From Pseudomonas japonica (GTDB taxonomy: Bacteria > Pseudomonadota > Gammaproteobacteria > Pseudomonadales > Pseudomonadaceae): a stretch of 64,000 nt of DNA. Below the pieces are notes generated by a model, which was not told where the DNA came from, ran no database searches, and saw only the letters and a program-made list of their open reading frames with translations. Both the position numbers and the translations under genes were made by a program. Every line of letters starts with the position of its first letter. Within the stretch, counting starts at the first letter, position 1. The stretch covers positions 186,001 to 250,000 of the forward strand of contig NZ_JAAMQU010000009.1 in the NCBI RefSeq assembly GCF_013522925.1, read 5' to 3'. This document shows positions 55,133 to 63,958 of this stretch, one piece after another.

Positions 55133-56053
55133 GTGTTTTCATCCGAACGCCTGAAGGGCATTGACGTGTTCGTGATCGTTGCCGACCTGGGCAGCTTTAC
55201 CGCAGCGGCCGAGCGGCTGAATCTCACCAGTTCCGCGGTCAGCAAAGGGATCGCGCGGCTGGAGGCTCGGCTTGGCACCCGCCTGTTCCAGCGCACTACC
55301 CGGCGGCTGTCGCTCACCGAAGCCGGGGAGACCTTTTACCGAACGTGCGCCACCGTGTTGGCTGACCTGGAAGAAGCCGAGATAGCCTTGACTTCGACCC
55401 ACACCGAGCCTCAGGGCAAGGTGCGCATCGACTTGCCCGCCTCCTATGGCCGGTTGCATGTACTGCCGCTGATCATCGAGTTCATGAAGCAGCATCCAAG
55501 GCTGTCCCCACATATTTCTTTTTCTGATCGCTACGTTGACCTGGTCCACGAAAATATCGACATCGTGGTCAGGATCGGCGGAGCAGGTGCATGGCCCGCC
55601 GCCGTAGGGCACAGGTTCTTCGGAACACCCAAGCTCATCTTTTGCGCTTCGCCGGATTACCTCACACGCCACGGCCAGCCTGAGTCAGAGGCGGATCTGG
55701 ACCGGCACTTGTGTGTGGGTTATGGGCTGAATGACGGAATGGCGATCCCTTGGTACTTCAAAGGGCGCCAGCAAGGCGACATCGAGCGCCGAATCATGCA
55801 TCCCCATATCGCCGTAGGGGACGGAGAGGGAGAAGTGATGGCCGTGCTGGCAGGGCTGGGCATTGCTCAGCTGCCCACATGGTTGGTTCATACCCATCTG
55901 GAAAGCGGGCGAATGGTGGAGGTGCTTCCTCATCTGGCTACTCAGGGCCAGCCGATGAACCTGGTATGGCTCAAAAGCCGAGAGGCCCTGCCGAAAGTGA
56001 GCGCCTTGATAGCGTATCTGGGTGCCAACCTCACGCCTACAGGCCGGCGGTGA
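55133..56053 (+). CDS. LysR family transcriptional regulator
   Basis: The GTG at 55133 has GGAGG 4 bases upstream, giving 306 residues; an earlier TTG at 55103 lacks this support. SSERLKGIDVFVIVADLGSFTAAAERLNLTSSAVSKGIARLEARLGTRLFQRTTRRLSLTEAG is the DNA-binding domain, followed by a LysR effector domain. It is divergent from the MFS gene at 53834-55024 and most likely controls it. Confidence 0.9.
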   Translation: MFSSERLKGIDVFVIVADLGSFTAAAERLNLTSSAVSKGIARLEARLGTRLFQRTTRRLSLTEAGETFYRTCATVLADLEEAEIALTSTHTEPQGKVRIDLPASYGRLHVLPLIIEFMKQHPRLSPHISFSDRYVDLVHENIDIVVRIGGAGAWPAAVGHRFFGTPKLIFCASPDYLTRHGQPESEADLDRHLCVGYGLNDGMAIPWYFKGRQQGDIERRIMHPHIAVGDGEGEVMAVLAGLGIAQLPTWLVHTHLESGRMVEVLPHLATQGQPMNLVWLKSREALPKVSALIAYLGANLTPTGRR

Positions 56054-56219
56054 GCCGGGCGCACAGCGCAGCGGGGAGTAACCACTGCACTAACCATCCA
56101 TCACCCCGCAACACCGCAAGCGGTACTGGGTTGGAACTTATCGGAGGGCCTTTTCACCGAAAATAACAGGTGGCCTCGACCTTGGCCGCCGTACCGACCA
56201 CAACCCAGGAGGTTTATCG

Positions 56220-57392
56220 ATGAAAGCATTACGCTGGCATGGAAAAAAAGACATCCGTTGTGATGACCATCTACCCGACCCCACGATAGAACACCCGCGG
56301 GACGCCATCATCAAGGTCAGTTCGTGCGCGATCTGCGGCTCGGACTTGCACCTGTACGACGGCTTTATGCCCGGGATGAAGCATGGCGACATCATGGGCC
56401 ATGAGTTCATGGGCGAAGTGGTGGAAGTGGGCTCGGAAAACAAGAAGCTGAAGATCGGCGATCGCGTGGTCGTTCCCTTCACGATCTGCTGCGGGGAATG
56501 CGATCAGTGCCGCCGGGGCAACTTCTCCGTTTGCGAGCGCAGCAACCGTAACAAGGACCTGGCCGATAAAGCCTTCGGCCATACCACGGCGGGGTTGTTT
56601 GGCTATACCCACCTGACCGGGGGCTACCCGGGCGGGCAGGCTGAATACGTACGCGTGCCGTACGCGGACTTCACCCCGGTGGTGATTCCCGACGGGCTTA
56701 CCGATGAGCAAGTGCTATTCCTCGGCGACATCTTCCCGACCGGTTGGCAAGCGGCTGTGCAATGCGATATCGAACCCACCGACACCGTGGCGATATGGGG
56801 CGCCGGCCCGGTGGGGCAATTCACTGTGCGCAGCGCGGTGATCCTCGGCGCCAAGCAAGTGGTATGCATCGACAATGTGCCCGAGCGCCTGGCGATGGCC
56901 AAGGCTGGAGGCGCTATTACCATTAACTTCGATGAAGAAAGTGTACTGGATCGCCTCGCCGAACTCACCGGCGGCAAGGGCCCGGAAAAATGCATCGACG
57001 CGGTAGGCATGGAATCCCACGCTACCCGCTCCTTCGATTCCGTCTACGACCGAGTGAAGCAAGCAGTGATGATGGAATCCGATCGCCCTCACGTGCTGCG
57101 GGAAATGATGTATGTGTGCCGCCCGGCTGGCACGCTGTCCATCCCAGGCGTGTATGGCGGCCTGATCGACAAGATTCCGTTCGGCGCCGCGATGAACAAG
57201 GGCCTCACGTTCAAGATGGGGCAGACCCACGTCAATCGCTGGACCGATGACCTGCTCAACCGTATCCAGGAAGGGCAGATCGACCCCAGCTTTGTGATCA
57301 CCCACACCGTAAGCCTTCAAGACGGCCCGGACATGTACAAGACCTTCCGCGACAAGAAAGACGGCTGCGTGAAGGTAGTGCTCAAGCCCTGA
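56220..57392 (+). CDS. Zinc-dependent alcohol dehydrogenase (formaldehyde/threonine dehydrogenase-like)
   Basis: The 390-residue cytoplasmic protein has the catalytic zinc motif [32 protein letters not shown], with Cys in ICGSD and the His-Glu pair, and the structural zinc cysteines [18 protein letters not shown]. The NAD-binding Rossmann motif is [10 protein letters not shown]. The long insertion with [31 protein letters not shown] is typical of the glutathione-independent formaldehyde dehydrogenase-like group. AGGAGG lies 8 bases before the ATG. Substrate is unknown. It is monocistronic. Confidence 0.9.
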   Translation: MKALRWHGKKDIRCDDHLPDPTIEHPRDAIIKVSSCAICGSDLHLYDGFMPGMKHGDIMGHEFMGEVVEVGSENKKLKIGDRVVVPFTICCGECDQCRRGNFSVCERSNRNKDLADKAFGHTTAGLFGYTHLTGGYPGGQAEYVRVPYADFTPVVIPDGLTDEQVLFLGDIFPTGWQAAVQCDIEPTDTVAIWGAGPVGQFTVRSAVILGAKQVVCIDNVPERLAMAKAGGAITINFDEESVLDRLAELTGGKGPEKCIDAVGMESHATRSFDSVYDRVKQAVMMESDRPHVLREMMYVCRPAGTLSIPGVYGGLIDKIPFGAAMNKGLTFKMGQTHVNRWTDDLLNRIQEGQIDPSFVITHTVSLQDGPDMYKTFRDKKDGCVKVVLKP

Positions 57393-57474
57393 TCCGCGCG
57401 TACTAGCCGAGGTTGCGGGCTGTTCCGTGAATTCGGGGACGGCTCGCCCATAAGGCCCTACCCCATGGGGCCCC

Positions 57475-57885
57475 CTACCCCTGATCCGTCCGAGCTGCGA
57501 ACACTTCCCTGGCCGCGAACAATCCGTTCAGCGCGGCCGGGAAGCCGGCATACACTGCCATCTGCATAAGTACTTCGGTGATTTCTGCCCGGGTAAGCCC
57601 GACGTTCAACGCCGCCTCGATATGCACCTTCAATTGCGGCGTTGCATTACCCATCGCCGAAAGTGCCGCCACCGTGGCGATCTCTCTGTCACGCAGGCTC
57701 AAGCCAGGGCGGGAATAGATATCGCCGAAAGGGAATTCGAACAAGTAAGTGGCAAAATCAGGGGCGATGTCAGCCAGTGCGCTGACGACCTTGTAGCCGG
57801 CCTCGCCATCGATCTGTGCCAGGGCTCGTTTACCGCGTTCCAGCCGGCTCTCGCTGGCGTTGGGAAGGTGCTTGGTCATGGTCAT
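57475..57885 (-). CDS. Carboxymuconolactone decarboxylase (CMD) family protein
   Basis: The 136-residue protein belongs to the AhpD-like fold: FPFGDIYSRPGLSLRDREIATVAALSAMGNATPQLKVHIEAALNVGLTRAEITEVLMQMAVYAGFPAALNGLFAAREVF. The conserved E...H pair is present. The AhpD CxxC motif is absent, so a decarboxylase-like or unknown role is more likely than peroxidase reduction. Its start lies inside the 3' end of the MerR gene, in a different frame with a 56-base overlap, so the two should be co-expressed. Confidence 0.88.
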   Translation of the reverse strand: MTMTKHLPNASESRLERGKRALAQIDGEAGYKVVSALADIAPDFATYLFEFPFGDIYSRPGLSLRDREIATVAALSAMGNATPQLKVHIEAALNVGLTRAEITEVLMQMAVYAGFPAALNGLFAAREVFAARTDQG

Positions 57886-58243
57886 TTATCCTCGAGGTGT
57901 GACCGGCATAGCCGGCAATCTTTTGGTCAAGGACGAGCAGGCAGTGGCTGAGTTCGGCGACATGGGCGCGAACACGTTCGCGGTGTTGCACAAGCAACTC
58001 GCACCGCTCGGCTTCGGTTTGCGCGCCACGCGCTCTAAGGTCGGCGTAGCGCAGCATTTCCCGGATGGGCATTCCCGTCGTTTTCAGGCGGTCGAGAAAT
58101 TCGATCCACATTAGGATGGCGGGGGCATAATCCCTTTGGCCGGCGTGGTCACGGTCGGCAAAAGGCAACAGCCCGATGCGTTCGTAATACCGAAGTGTGT
58201 GGGCCGAAAGCCCCGAGCGTTTTGCCAGTTCACCGATTTTCAT
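57830..58243 (-). CDS. MerR family transcriptional regulator
   Basis: From ATG 58243 (AGGG upstream) the product has 137 residues. MKIGELAKRSGLSAHTLRYYERIGLLPFADRDHAGQRDYAPAILMWIEFLDRLKTTGMPIREML is the MerR DNA-binding domain, followed by a dimerisation helix ending CLLVLDQKIAGY. Few cysteines are present, so it is not a classic metal sensor; this subgroup is often linked to oxidoreductases or aldehyde responses. The final residues extend into the downstream CMD gene in a different frame. Confidence 0.88.
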   Translation of the reverse strand: MKIGELAKRSGLSAHTLRYYERIGLLPFADRDHAGQRDYAPAILMWIEFLDRLKTTGMPIREMLRYADLRARGAQTEAERCELLVQHRERVRAHVAELSHCLLVLDQKIAGYAGHTSRINDHDQAPSQRQREPAGTR

Positions 58244-58396
58244 AAGCACCCTGTCGTCCAGACACCCCGAAGGCTAGAACTTCGAGCGTACTCTAAGTCA
58301 AGCGGTAGGTTGACGTTGGCTATCGGGATCGGTCGCCCGCCACGCCGACGCACTGAGCTAGGCTGGATAGACCCCAGCTTCCCCAAGGCCCAGACC

Positions 58397-58987
58397 ATGC
58401 CCCATACCGAACCACTCACCATCGCGGTACTGCTCGGCTCCGTGCGTACCGAGCGCCAAGGCATCAAGGCGGCACGCCTGCTGTTGGCGGCACTGGAAGC
58501 CCGGGGGCATGAAGCGGTGCTGGTGGACCCGATGGACACCCGCCTTCCCCTGCTGGACCGGATGTACAAGGAATACCCGAAAGGCTCGGCGCCCGCAGAC
58601 CTGGAGCGCCTGGCCACGCTGTACCGCCGTGCCGACGGTTTTCTGTTGGTGAGCGCTGAATACAACCACGGCGTGCCGCCCGCGCTGAAGAACCTGCTCG
58701 ACCATTTTCTGGAAGAGTATTTCTGGCGGCCTTCGGCAATTGCCTGCTACTCCGCGGGCGGCTATGGCGGCGTGCGGGCAGCCATGCAACTGCGCGCCAT
58801 CGTTGGTGAGCTGGGCATGCCCAGTATCCCTAGCCTGTTCGCCATCCCACGTATCGGTAGCGCCTTGGGCGATGACGGCCAGCCCACCGAGCCGCGCGTC
58901 ACCAGCCAGATGAACCGCTTTCTGGACGAATTCGAGTGGTACATGCAGGCGCTTCGTCGCCAGCGGGCAGGTGGCACGCCCTATTGA
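58397..58987 (+). CDS. NADPH-dependent FMN reductase family protein
   Basis: The 196-residue cytoplasmic protein starts at ATG 58397. IAVLLGSVRTERQGIKAARLLL gives the GS-x-R FMN phosphate loop, and VSAEYNHGVPPALKNLLDHFLEEYFWRPSAIACYSAGGYGGVRAAMQLRAIVGELGMPSIP is the second signature of the flavodoxin-like NADPH:FMN / quinone reductase group. It is divergent from merR (start 58243), so MerR could regulate it as well as the CMD gene. It is convergent with the histidine kinase gene. Confidence 0.88.
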   Translation: MPHTEPLTIAVLLGSVRTERQGIKAARLLLAALEARGHEAVLVDPMDTRLPLLDRMYKEYPKGSAPADLERLATLYRRADGFLLVSAEYNHGVPPALKNLLDHFLEEYFWRPSAIACYSAGGYGGVRAAMQLRAIVGELGMPSIPSLFAIPRIGSALGDDGQPTEPRVTSQMNRFLDEFEWYMQALRRQRAGGTPY

Positions 58988-58992
58988 AGAAG

Positions 58993-59020
58993 CGGGCCAG
59001 TCAGGTAGCCGACTGGCTCG
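58993..59020. terminator. Hairpin between convergent FMN reductase and kinase genes
   Basis: CGGGCCAGTC (58993-59002) pairs with GACTGGCTCG (59011-59020) with one G-T pair and an 8-base loop. It begins 5 bases after one stop codon and overlaps the last codons of the kinase gene. It could serve both strands. No U-run is present. Confidence 0.45.
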
Positions 59021-60332
59021 CCCCTCCTGCCCCTGGCAACTCGACCTCCGCGCATAACCCCCCGCCTACGCGGTTACACAACCGCAACTGGCCGCCCAGG
59101 CTGCCGGCCAATTGCGAGGCGATGGCCAGGCCCAGCCCGGTGCCGCCGGTGTCACGGTTGCGCGAGCTTTCCAGGCGGTAGAACGGCTTGAGCACGTCGC
59201 TCAATGCCTCTTCCGGTACCCCCGGGCCGCGGTCGAGTACCTGGATGGCGAGGCGGCCGCCGGGGTAATGTTGGACCTGTACCTGGGCCTCACCGGCAAA
59301 TTTGAGCGCGTTGTCGATCAGGTTGGTCAGCAGCCGGCGCAGGGCCTGGGGGCGGCTGGTGATCACCCGCTCGTGCGGGGCCGAGAGCTCAACCGCCTTG
59401 CCGGTATCGAGGTAATCGAATACCAGGCTTTCCAGGAACGCATTGAGCTGCAGGCGGATGGCGGGCTCCCGGGAGGGCTCGGTACTGCGGGCGAAGGCAA
59501 CACCTTCCTTCACCAGGTGCTGGATTTCGGTGAGGTCGCTCCAGAGCTTGTCCTTTTCGACGCTATCATCCATGAACTCTACCCGCAGTTTCATCCGGGT
59601 GATGGGCGTTTGCAGGTCATGGGAGATCGCAGCGAGCAGCTGTACCCGTTCTTTCACATAGGCCGCGATCCGGCGCTGCATGGCGTTGAAGGCCACGGCG
59701 GCATGGGCCACTTCCGTGGGGCCACGCTCCTCCAGGGATGCCGCAGGCTGGTTCGGGTCCAGGCTTTCCGCGGCTTGGGCCAGGCGTGTAAGGGGGCGGA
59801 TCGCGGTGCGCACGGCCAGCCAGGTACCGGCCACCAGCAGGGCCAACTGTGCGGCCAGCAACAAGGGCAACCAAGGCGACAGCGGCATGATGGAAGGCCG
59901 CACGTCGATGGTCAGCGGCTCGCCATCGCTTAGGCGCAGGTGGGCCTGGTAATGCGGCGGCGAGTCCTCGATCGTTTCGAAGGCCACCGGGTAGCGAGCC
60001 CCTACCGTTGCCTTGATCGACTTCACCGACATGGGTTCGTCACCAGCACCCATGGGCGTGCCCGCCTGCCCCGCGCCCAACTGGTAGCGGTAATTGGAGC
60101 GCTCCAGCCGCGATAACCAGCTGGCGCGTTCGGCCGCTGGCAGTCGGTCCAGGATCGCGACAGAGGTGTCGATGTCATGCTCGAAGTTGCTGAGCATCAA
60201 GGACCTGGCGCTGTTGTAGCGTTCATAGGTTTGCAGCGCGAAGGACAGCCCCTGCGCGAGCAGCAGGCTGGCCAGGAAAATCAGCGACAGCCGGGCAGCC
60301 AGGGTGCGGGGCCACGGTAGCCAACGCCTCAC
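59001..60332 (-). CDS. Sensor histidine kinase
   Basis: The 443-residue inner-membrane protein has TM1 at about 12-32, a periplasmic region of about 120 residues, TM2 at about 152-174, a HAMP linker, and the dimerisation box AAISHDLQTPITRMKLRVEFM with His238. The ATPase region has NLIDNALKFA, DRGPGVPEE and TGGTGLGLAIA. It should phosphorylate the response regulator encoded immediately upstream; the two frames overlap by four bases. The signal is unknown. Confidence 0.92.
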   Translation of the reverse strand: MRRWLPWPRTLAARLSLIFLASLLLAQGLSFALQTYERYNSARSLMLSNFEHDIDTSVAILDRLPAAERASWLSRLERSNYRYQLGAGQAGTPMGAGDEPMSVKSIKATVGARYPVAFETIEDSPPHYQAHLRLSDGEPLTIDVRPSIMPLSPWLPLLLAAQLALLVAGTWLAVRTAIRPLTRLAQAAESLDPNQPAASLEERGPTEVAHAAVAFNAMQRRIAAYVKERVQLLAAISHDLQTPITRMKLRVEFMDDSVEKDKLWSDLTEIQHLVKEGVAFARSTEPSREPAIRLQLNAFLESLVFDYLDTGKAVELSAPHERVITSRPQALRRLLTNLIDNALKFAGEAQVQVQHYPGGRLAIQVLDRGPGVPEEALSDVLKPFYRLESSRNRDTGGTGLGLAIASQLAGSLGGQLRLCNRVGGGLCAEVELPGAGGASQSAT

Positions 60333-61072
60333 AATGGGTTCTCCAGCAACTGCACCGGGAAACTGAACACATACCCCTCGTTGCGCACGGTCTTGATGTA
60401 CGCCGGCTGGCGAGCGTCGTCGAGCAGGCGCTGGCGCAGGCGGCTGACCAACAGGTCTATGGAGCGGTCGAACAGGTCGGCTTCCCGGCCCTGGGTAAGG
60501 TTGAGCAATTGCTCGCGGCTGAGCACGCGCTGCGGATGATCGAGGAATACCCGCAGCATGCGGTATTCCGCCCCGCTGAGGGCCACCACGGTGCCCTGCG
60601 CATCAAGCAGGTGCCTGGCCGTGGTATCGAGCCGCCAGTCGCCAAAGCCCAGCAGCCGCGCCTGCTCACTTACCACCAGGTTGGGTGGCAGCATCCGTGT
60701 GCGGCGCAGCACTGCGTTGATCCGCGCCAGCAGCTCACGGGCCGCGAATGGCTTCACCAGGTAGTCGTCGGCGCCCATTTCCAAGCCGATGATCCGATCG
60801 GTTTCGTCGTCCCGGGCAGTGAGCATCAACACCGGCGTGGCGCGGTGCTTGCCGGCGCGCAACTCCCGGCACAGCACCAGGCCATCGTCGCCGGGCATCA
60901 TGATGTCGAGCACGATCAGGTCGACCTGCGCGGTGTCCAGAAACGCCCGCATCTGGCGCCCATCCGCCGCCAGGGTGGTGCGCAGGCCGTTCTTTTTCAG
61001 GTAGTTGCCTACCAGCTCTCTTATCTCTCTGTCGTCATCGACGATCAGAACGTGATCAACCTTGGCGTCCAT
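60329..61072 (-). CDS. OmpR-family response regulator
   Basis: The 247-residue protein starts MDAKVDHVLIVDDDREIRELV. The receiver domain has phosphoacceptor Asp56 in LIVLDIMMPGDDG and the switch Lys in DYLVKPFAAREL. The C-terminal winged helix includes LDAQGTVVALSGAEYRMLRVFLDHPQRVLSREQLL and YIKTVRNEGYVF. It is divergent from the DUF2790-dipZ-hydrolase group at 61293, which is a likely target. GTG at 61075 is an alternative start. Confidence 0.92.
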   Translation of the reverse strand: MDAKVDHVLIVDDDREIRELVGNYLKKNGLRTTLAADGRQMRAFLDTAQVDLIVLDIMMPGDDGLVLCRELRAGKHRATPVLMLTARDDETDRIIGLEMGADDYLVKPFAARELLARINAVLRRTRMLPPNLVVSEQARLLGFGDWRLDTTARHLLDAQGTVVALSGAEYRMLRVFLDHPQRVLSREQLLNLTQGREADLFDRSIDLLVSRLRQRLLDDARQPAYIKTVRNEGYVFSFPVQLLENPL

Positions 61073-61292
61073 CACTGGGCCCTTGCAGTCGTGGGGTGCT
61101 GGCAGTCTACCGGCAGCGCCTTTGGCTGACAGCTCGCTTTGTAGCCTTATGTATCAGCCTACCGGGCAGATACTCGGCGCAACATTAAAGGGCCGCAGCG
61201 GACACAAGCGAGATACCTCCGGGGAGTGAAATGTGCTCAACAAGCCGCAACCAGGCTTGAACGGCCACCCCATCACTCTTGGAGAAACACTC

Positions 61293-61556
61293 ATGAACAT
61301 TAAAGCCTTCGCTACCTCGCTGTTCACCGTCGCCCTGTCGCTTGGTGCGGTCATGGCCCACGCCGACACGCAAACCCTTCACCAGAGCTACCAGTACGGC
61401 ACCCACCTGGATATCCAGCACGTGAATTCGGTGACTGCGGACGACGGCCCTGCTTGCGGCGTGACCACCTATCACATGGCCTATGAGGACTCGCAAGGCC
61501 AGCAGCACGTGCTGGATTACCTGGGTGGTACCCCGGGCTGCACCAACCAGCAATAA
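61293..61556 (+). CDS. DUF2790 family small secreted protein
   Basis: The 87-residue protein has a signal peptide, MNIKAFATSLFTVALSLGAVMAHA, then a short domain with YGTHLDIQHVNSV, CGVTTYHMAYEDSQGQQHVLDYLGGTPGC, the DUF2790 pattern that I know mainly from Pseudomonas. Two cysteines may form a disulfide. Function is unknown. Homologues often lie near two-component systems, and here it is divergent from one. The ATG follows GGAGAAACACTC. Confidence 0.87.
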   Translation: MNIKAFATSLFTVALSLGAVMAHADTQTLHQSYQYGTHLDIQHVNSVTADDGPACGVTTYHMAYEDSQGQQHVLDYLGGTPGCTNQQ

Positions 61557-61626
61557 GTGCGAGGCCATCCAGCGCTGCCGGAATGTACCGAGGCGGCCAC
61601 CGCTTTCATCGAAGTCGGAGAACGCC

Positions 61627-62841
61627 ATGTTCATCATTGCTTTCCTGGGCGGGATGTTGACCATCCTCAGCCCCTGCATTCTGCCGGTTGTGCCGTTCCT
61701 CTTCGCCCGGCTGCACCAGAGCCGCGCTTCCATCGTGTTCACCCTGAGCGGCCTGGTGATTACCTTCGCCGCGGTGTCCAGCCTGGCGGTGGTCGGCAGC
61801 AACTGGGTGGTGCGGGCCAATGCCGCCGGGCGCCACATCGCCCTGGCGGTGATGGTCGTGTTCGCGCTGTCCCTGCTGGCCCCCCGGCTTGGCACCTGGT
61901 TGGCAAAGCCGTTCGTGGCACTGGGCAACCGGCTGGCTCCGGCGGGGCCTTCATCGGCCAGCCCCTTCACATCGGTGCTGATCGGCGTGGCCACGGGGCT
62001 GCTTTGGGCACCCTGTGCCGGGCCTATTCTGGGGATCATCCTCAGCGGCGCCATGCTCAGTGGCCCCAGCGCTCAAACCAGTGCATTGCTGCTGGCCTAT
62101 GGGGTAGGTAGTGCGGTGTCGCTGGGCCTTGTGATGCTGGCCGGCAAGCGCATGGCGAAGCACTTGCGGTTTTCGCTTCCTGTGATGGCGTGGGTGCGCC
62201 GAGGTGTGGGGTGCCTGGTGTTGCTGGCGGCGCTCGGGATTGCCGGCGGCGGCACCGGAGCGCTGCTGGCGGGTACCTCTTCAGCCTTTTCTGCCCGGAT
62301 CGAGCAAGGTGTGCTGCGCGGCGTTTCGGCGGTTGTGGATCGGCTCACCGCTCCCGCCGTGGCTGCGAGCGAGCCGGACCTGACGCCGATGGGCCAGATG
62401 CCTTCGTTGGCCGGGGCGGTGCAATGGCTGAATTCGCCTGAGCTCACCCCCGAAGCGCTGCGTGGGAAAGTGGTGCTGGTGGACTTCTGGACCTACGACT
62501 GCATCAACTGCCAGCACACCCTGCCCTACGTGAAGCAATGGGCCGAGCGCTACGGCAAGGACGGCCTGGTGGTGATCGGTGTGCATACCCCGGAGTACCC
62601 GTTCGAGCGAATCTTGGCCAATGTACGGCAACAGGTGGCGCAGCTGGGCATCACCTACCCGGTCGCTGTGGATAACGACTACGCGGTGTGGAAAAGCTTC
62701 GGCAACCAGTACTGGCCTGCTCATTACCTCATCGACGCCAATGGCCAGGTGCGCTACAGCCACTTCGGAGAAGGGGCTTACGACACCCAGGAAAAGGCAA
62801 TCCAGACGTTGCTGGCTGAGCGCGCTTCCGCTGCTCGATAA
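61627..62841 (+). CDS. dipZ: DipZ-type CcdA-thioredoxin fusion (cytochrome c biogenesis / thiol-disulfide protein)
   Basis: The 404-residue protein has an N-terminal CcdA-like membrane domain with paired cysteines in LSPCILPVVPFLF and WAPCAGPILG. A periplasmic thioredoxin/TlpA domain follows (about 265-400) with the redox pair in VDFWTYDCINCQHTLPYVKQW (C-x-x-C). GVHTPEYPFERI and AHYLIDANGQVRYSHFGEG complete the AhpC/TlpA fold. Electrons pass from cytoplasmic thioredoxin through the membrane domain to periplasmic thiols. ATG 61627 has GGAG upstream. It is probably co-transcribed with DUF2790 and the hydrolase gene that follows. Confidence 0.9.
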   Translation: MFIIAFLGGMLTILSPCILPVVPFLFARLHQSRASIVFTLSGLVITFAAVSSLAVVGSNWVVRANAAGRHIALAVMVVFALSLLAPRLGTWLAKPFVALGNRLAPAGPSSASPFTSVLIGVATGLLWAPCAGPILGIILSGAMLSGPSAQTSALLLAYGVGSAVSLGLVMLAGKRMAKHLRFSLPVMAWVRRGVGCLVLLAALGIAGGGTGALLAGTSSAFSARIEQGVLRGVSAVVDRLTAPAVAASEPDLTPMGQMPSLAGAVQWLNSPELTPEALRGKVVLVDFWTYDCINCQHTLPYVKQWAERYGKDGLVVIGVHTPEYPFERILANVRQQVAQLGITYPVAVDNDYAVWKSFGNQYWPAHYLIDANGQVRYSHFGEGAYDTQEKAIQTLLAERASAAR

Positions 62842-62902
62842 AACGCGCCCACTCCCTTATCCGGCACGCCACAGGGCGGCTGGAACCCCGAGGAATTCCA
62901 TC

Positions 62903-63958
62903 ATGCACACACGCACCCGTGGCCTTCGCCGCCACCTTACCGCCGCCGCTGTGATGGCTACCGCCTTGCTTCAACCGGGGCTGCAAAACAATGCCCTGGC
63001 CAGCGAGGCCGATTCAAGCCAGGTTGCGCCCGTCACCGTGGGCGGCCACACCGACCTGGGCCCGCTCAAGCATGTAAAGGCGGGATTGCTGAATGTGGCG
63101 TATGCCGAGGTCGGCCCTGCCGACGGCCCGGTGGTGATCCTGCTGCATGGCTGGCCCTACGATATTCACAGTTACGCTGACGTGGCGCCGGCATTGGCCG
63201 CCAAGGGTTACCGAGTACTGGTGCCCTATGCCCGCGGTTATGGCGACACCCACTTCCTTTCGGCCAAAACGCTGCGCAATGGCGAGCCGGCAGCGCTGGC
63301 CACCGACCTGATCGACTTCATAAATGCCCTGCATATCCAGCGCGCCGTGCTCGGTGGCTACGATTGGGGCGCGCGCACTGCCGATATCGTGGCCGCGGTA
63401 TGGCCAGAGCGCGTGAAGGCCTTGGTGGCGGTAAGCGGGTACCTGATCGGTAGCCAGGACGCGGGCAAGGCGCCGCTGCCCCCGGCGGCCGAGCTGCAAT
63501 GGTGGTACCAGTTCTACTTCGCAACCGAGCGTGGCCGCCAGGGCTATGCGCAGAACACCCATGACTTCGCCAAGCTCATCTGGAAGACCGCCTCGCCACG
63601 CTGGAACTTCGATGACGCCACCTATGATCGCAGCGCGGCGGCGTTGCAAAACCCCGACCATGTGGCCGTCACGGTCTACAACTATCGCTGGCGCCTGGGC
63701 CTTGAAAAAGGTGAAGCCCGTTACGCCCCACTCGAGAAAAAACTCGCTGCTTTCCCCTCCATCAGCGTGCCCACAATAGCCCTCGAGGGCGATGCCAACG
63801 GTGCGCCGCACCCACCCGCCGAAGCCTATGCCAAGCGCTACACCGGCGGCTACCAGTACCGGCTGATCGAAGGCGGCGTGGGCCACAACCTGCCACAGGA
63901 AGCACCGCAAGCCTTCGCCCAGGCGATCATTGACGCGGACCACCTTCAGGGCAAATAG
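62903..63958 (+). CDS. Exported epoxide hydrolase/dehalogenase-like alpha/beta hydrolase
   Basis: The 351-residue protein has an N-terminal signal with MHTRTRGLRRHLTAAAVMATALLQPG and further ALASEA, so periplasmic location is likely; two arginine pairs precede the hydrophobic stretch. HGWPYDIHSYADVAPALAAKGYRVLVPYARGYGDTHF gives the oxyanion hole, GGYDWGARTADIVAAVWPERV the Asp nucleophile, and GGVGHNLPQEAP the catalytic His. The Asp nucleophile puts it in the epoxide hydrolase/dehalogenase branch. It lies 61 bases after dipZ on the same strand. Substrate unknown. Confidence 0.86.
   Translation: MHTRTRGLRRHLTAAAVMATALLQPGLQNNALASEADSSQVAPVTVGGHTDLGPLKHVKAGLLNVAYAEVGPADGPVVILLHGWPYDIHSYADVAPALAAKGYRVLVPYARGYGDTHFLSAKTLRNGEPAALATDLIDFINALHIQRAVLGGYDWGARTADIVAAVWPERVKALVAVSGYLIGSQDAGKAPLPPAAELQWWYQFYFATERGRQGYAQNTHDFAKLIWKTASPRWNFDDATYDRSAAALQNPDHVAVTVYNYRWRLGLEKGEARYAPLEKKLAAFPSISVPTIALEGDANGAPHPPAEAYAKRYTGGYQYRLIEGGVGHNLPQEAPQAFAQAIIDADHLQGK

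Noticed and set aside
57440..57474. CCCCATGGGG palindrome as a terminator between the alcohol dehydrogenase and CMD genes
   Set aside because: The arms abut without a loop and there is no U-run; it cannot form a proper hairpin.
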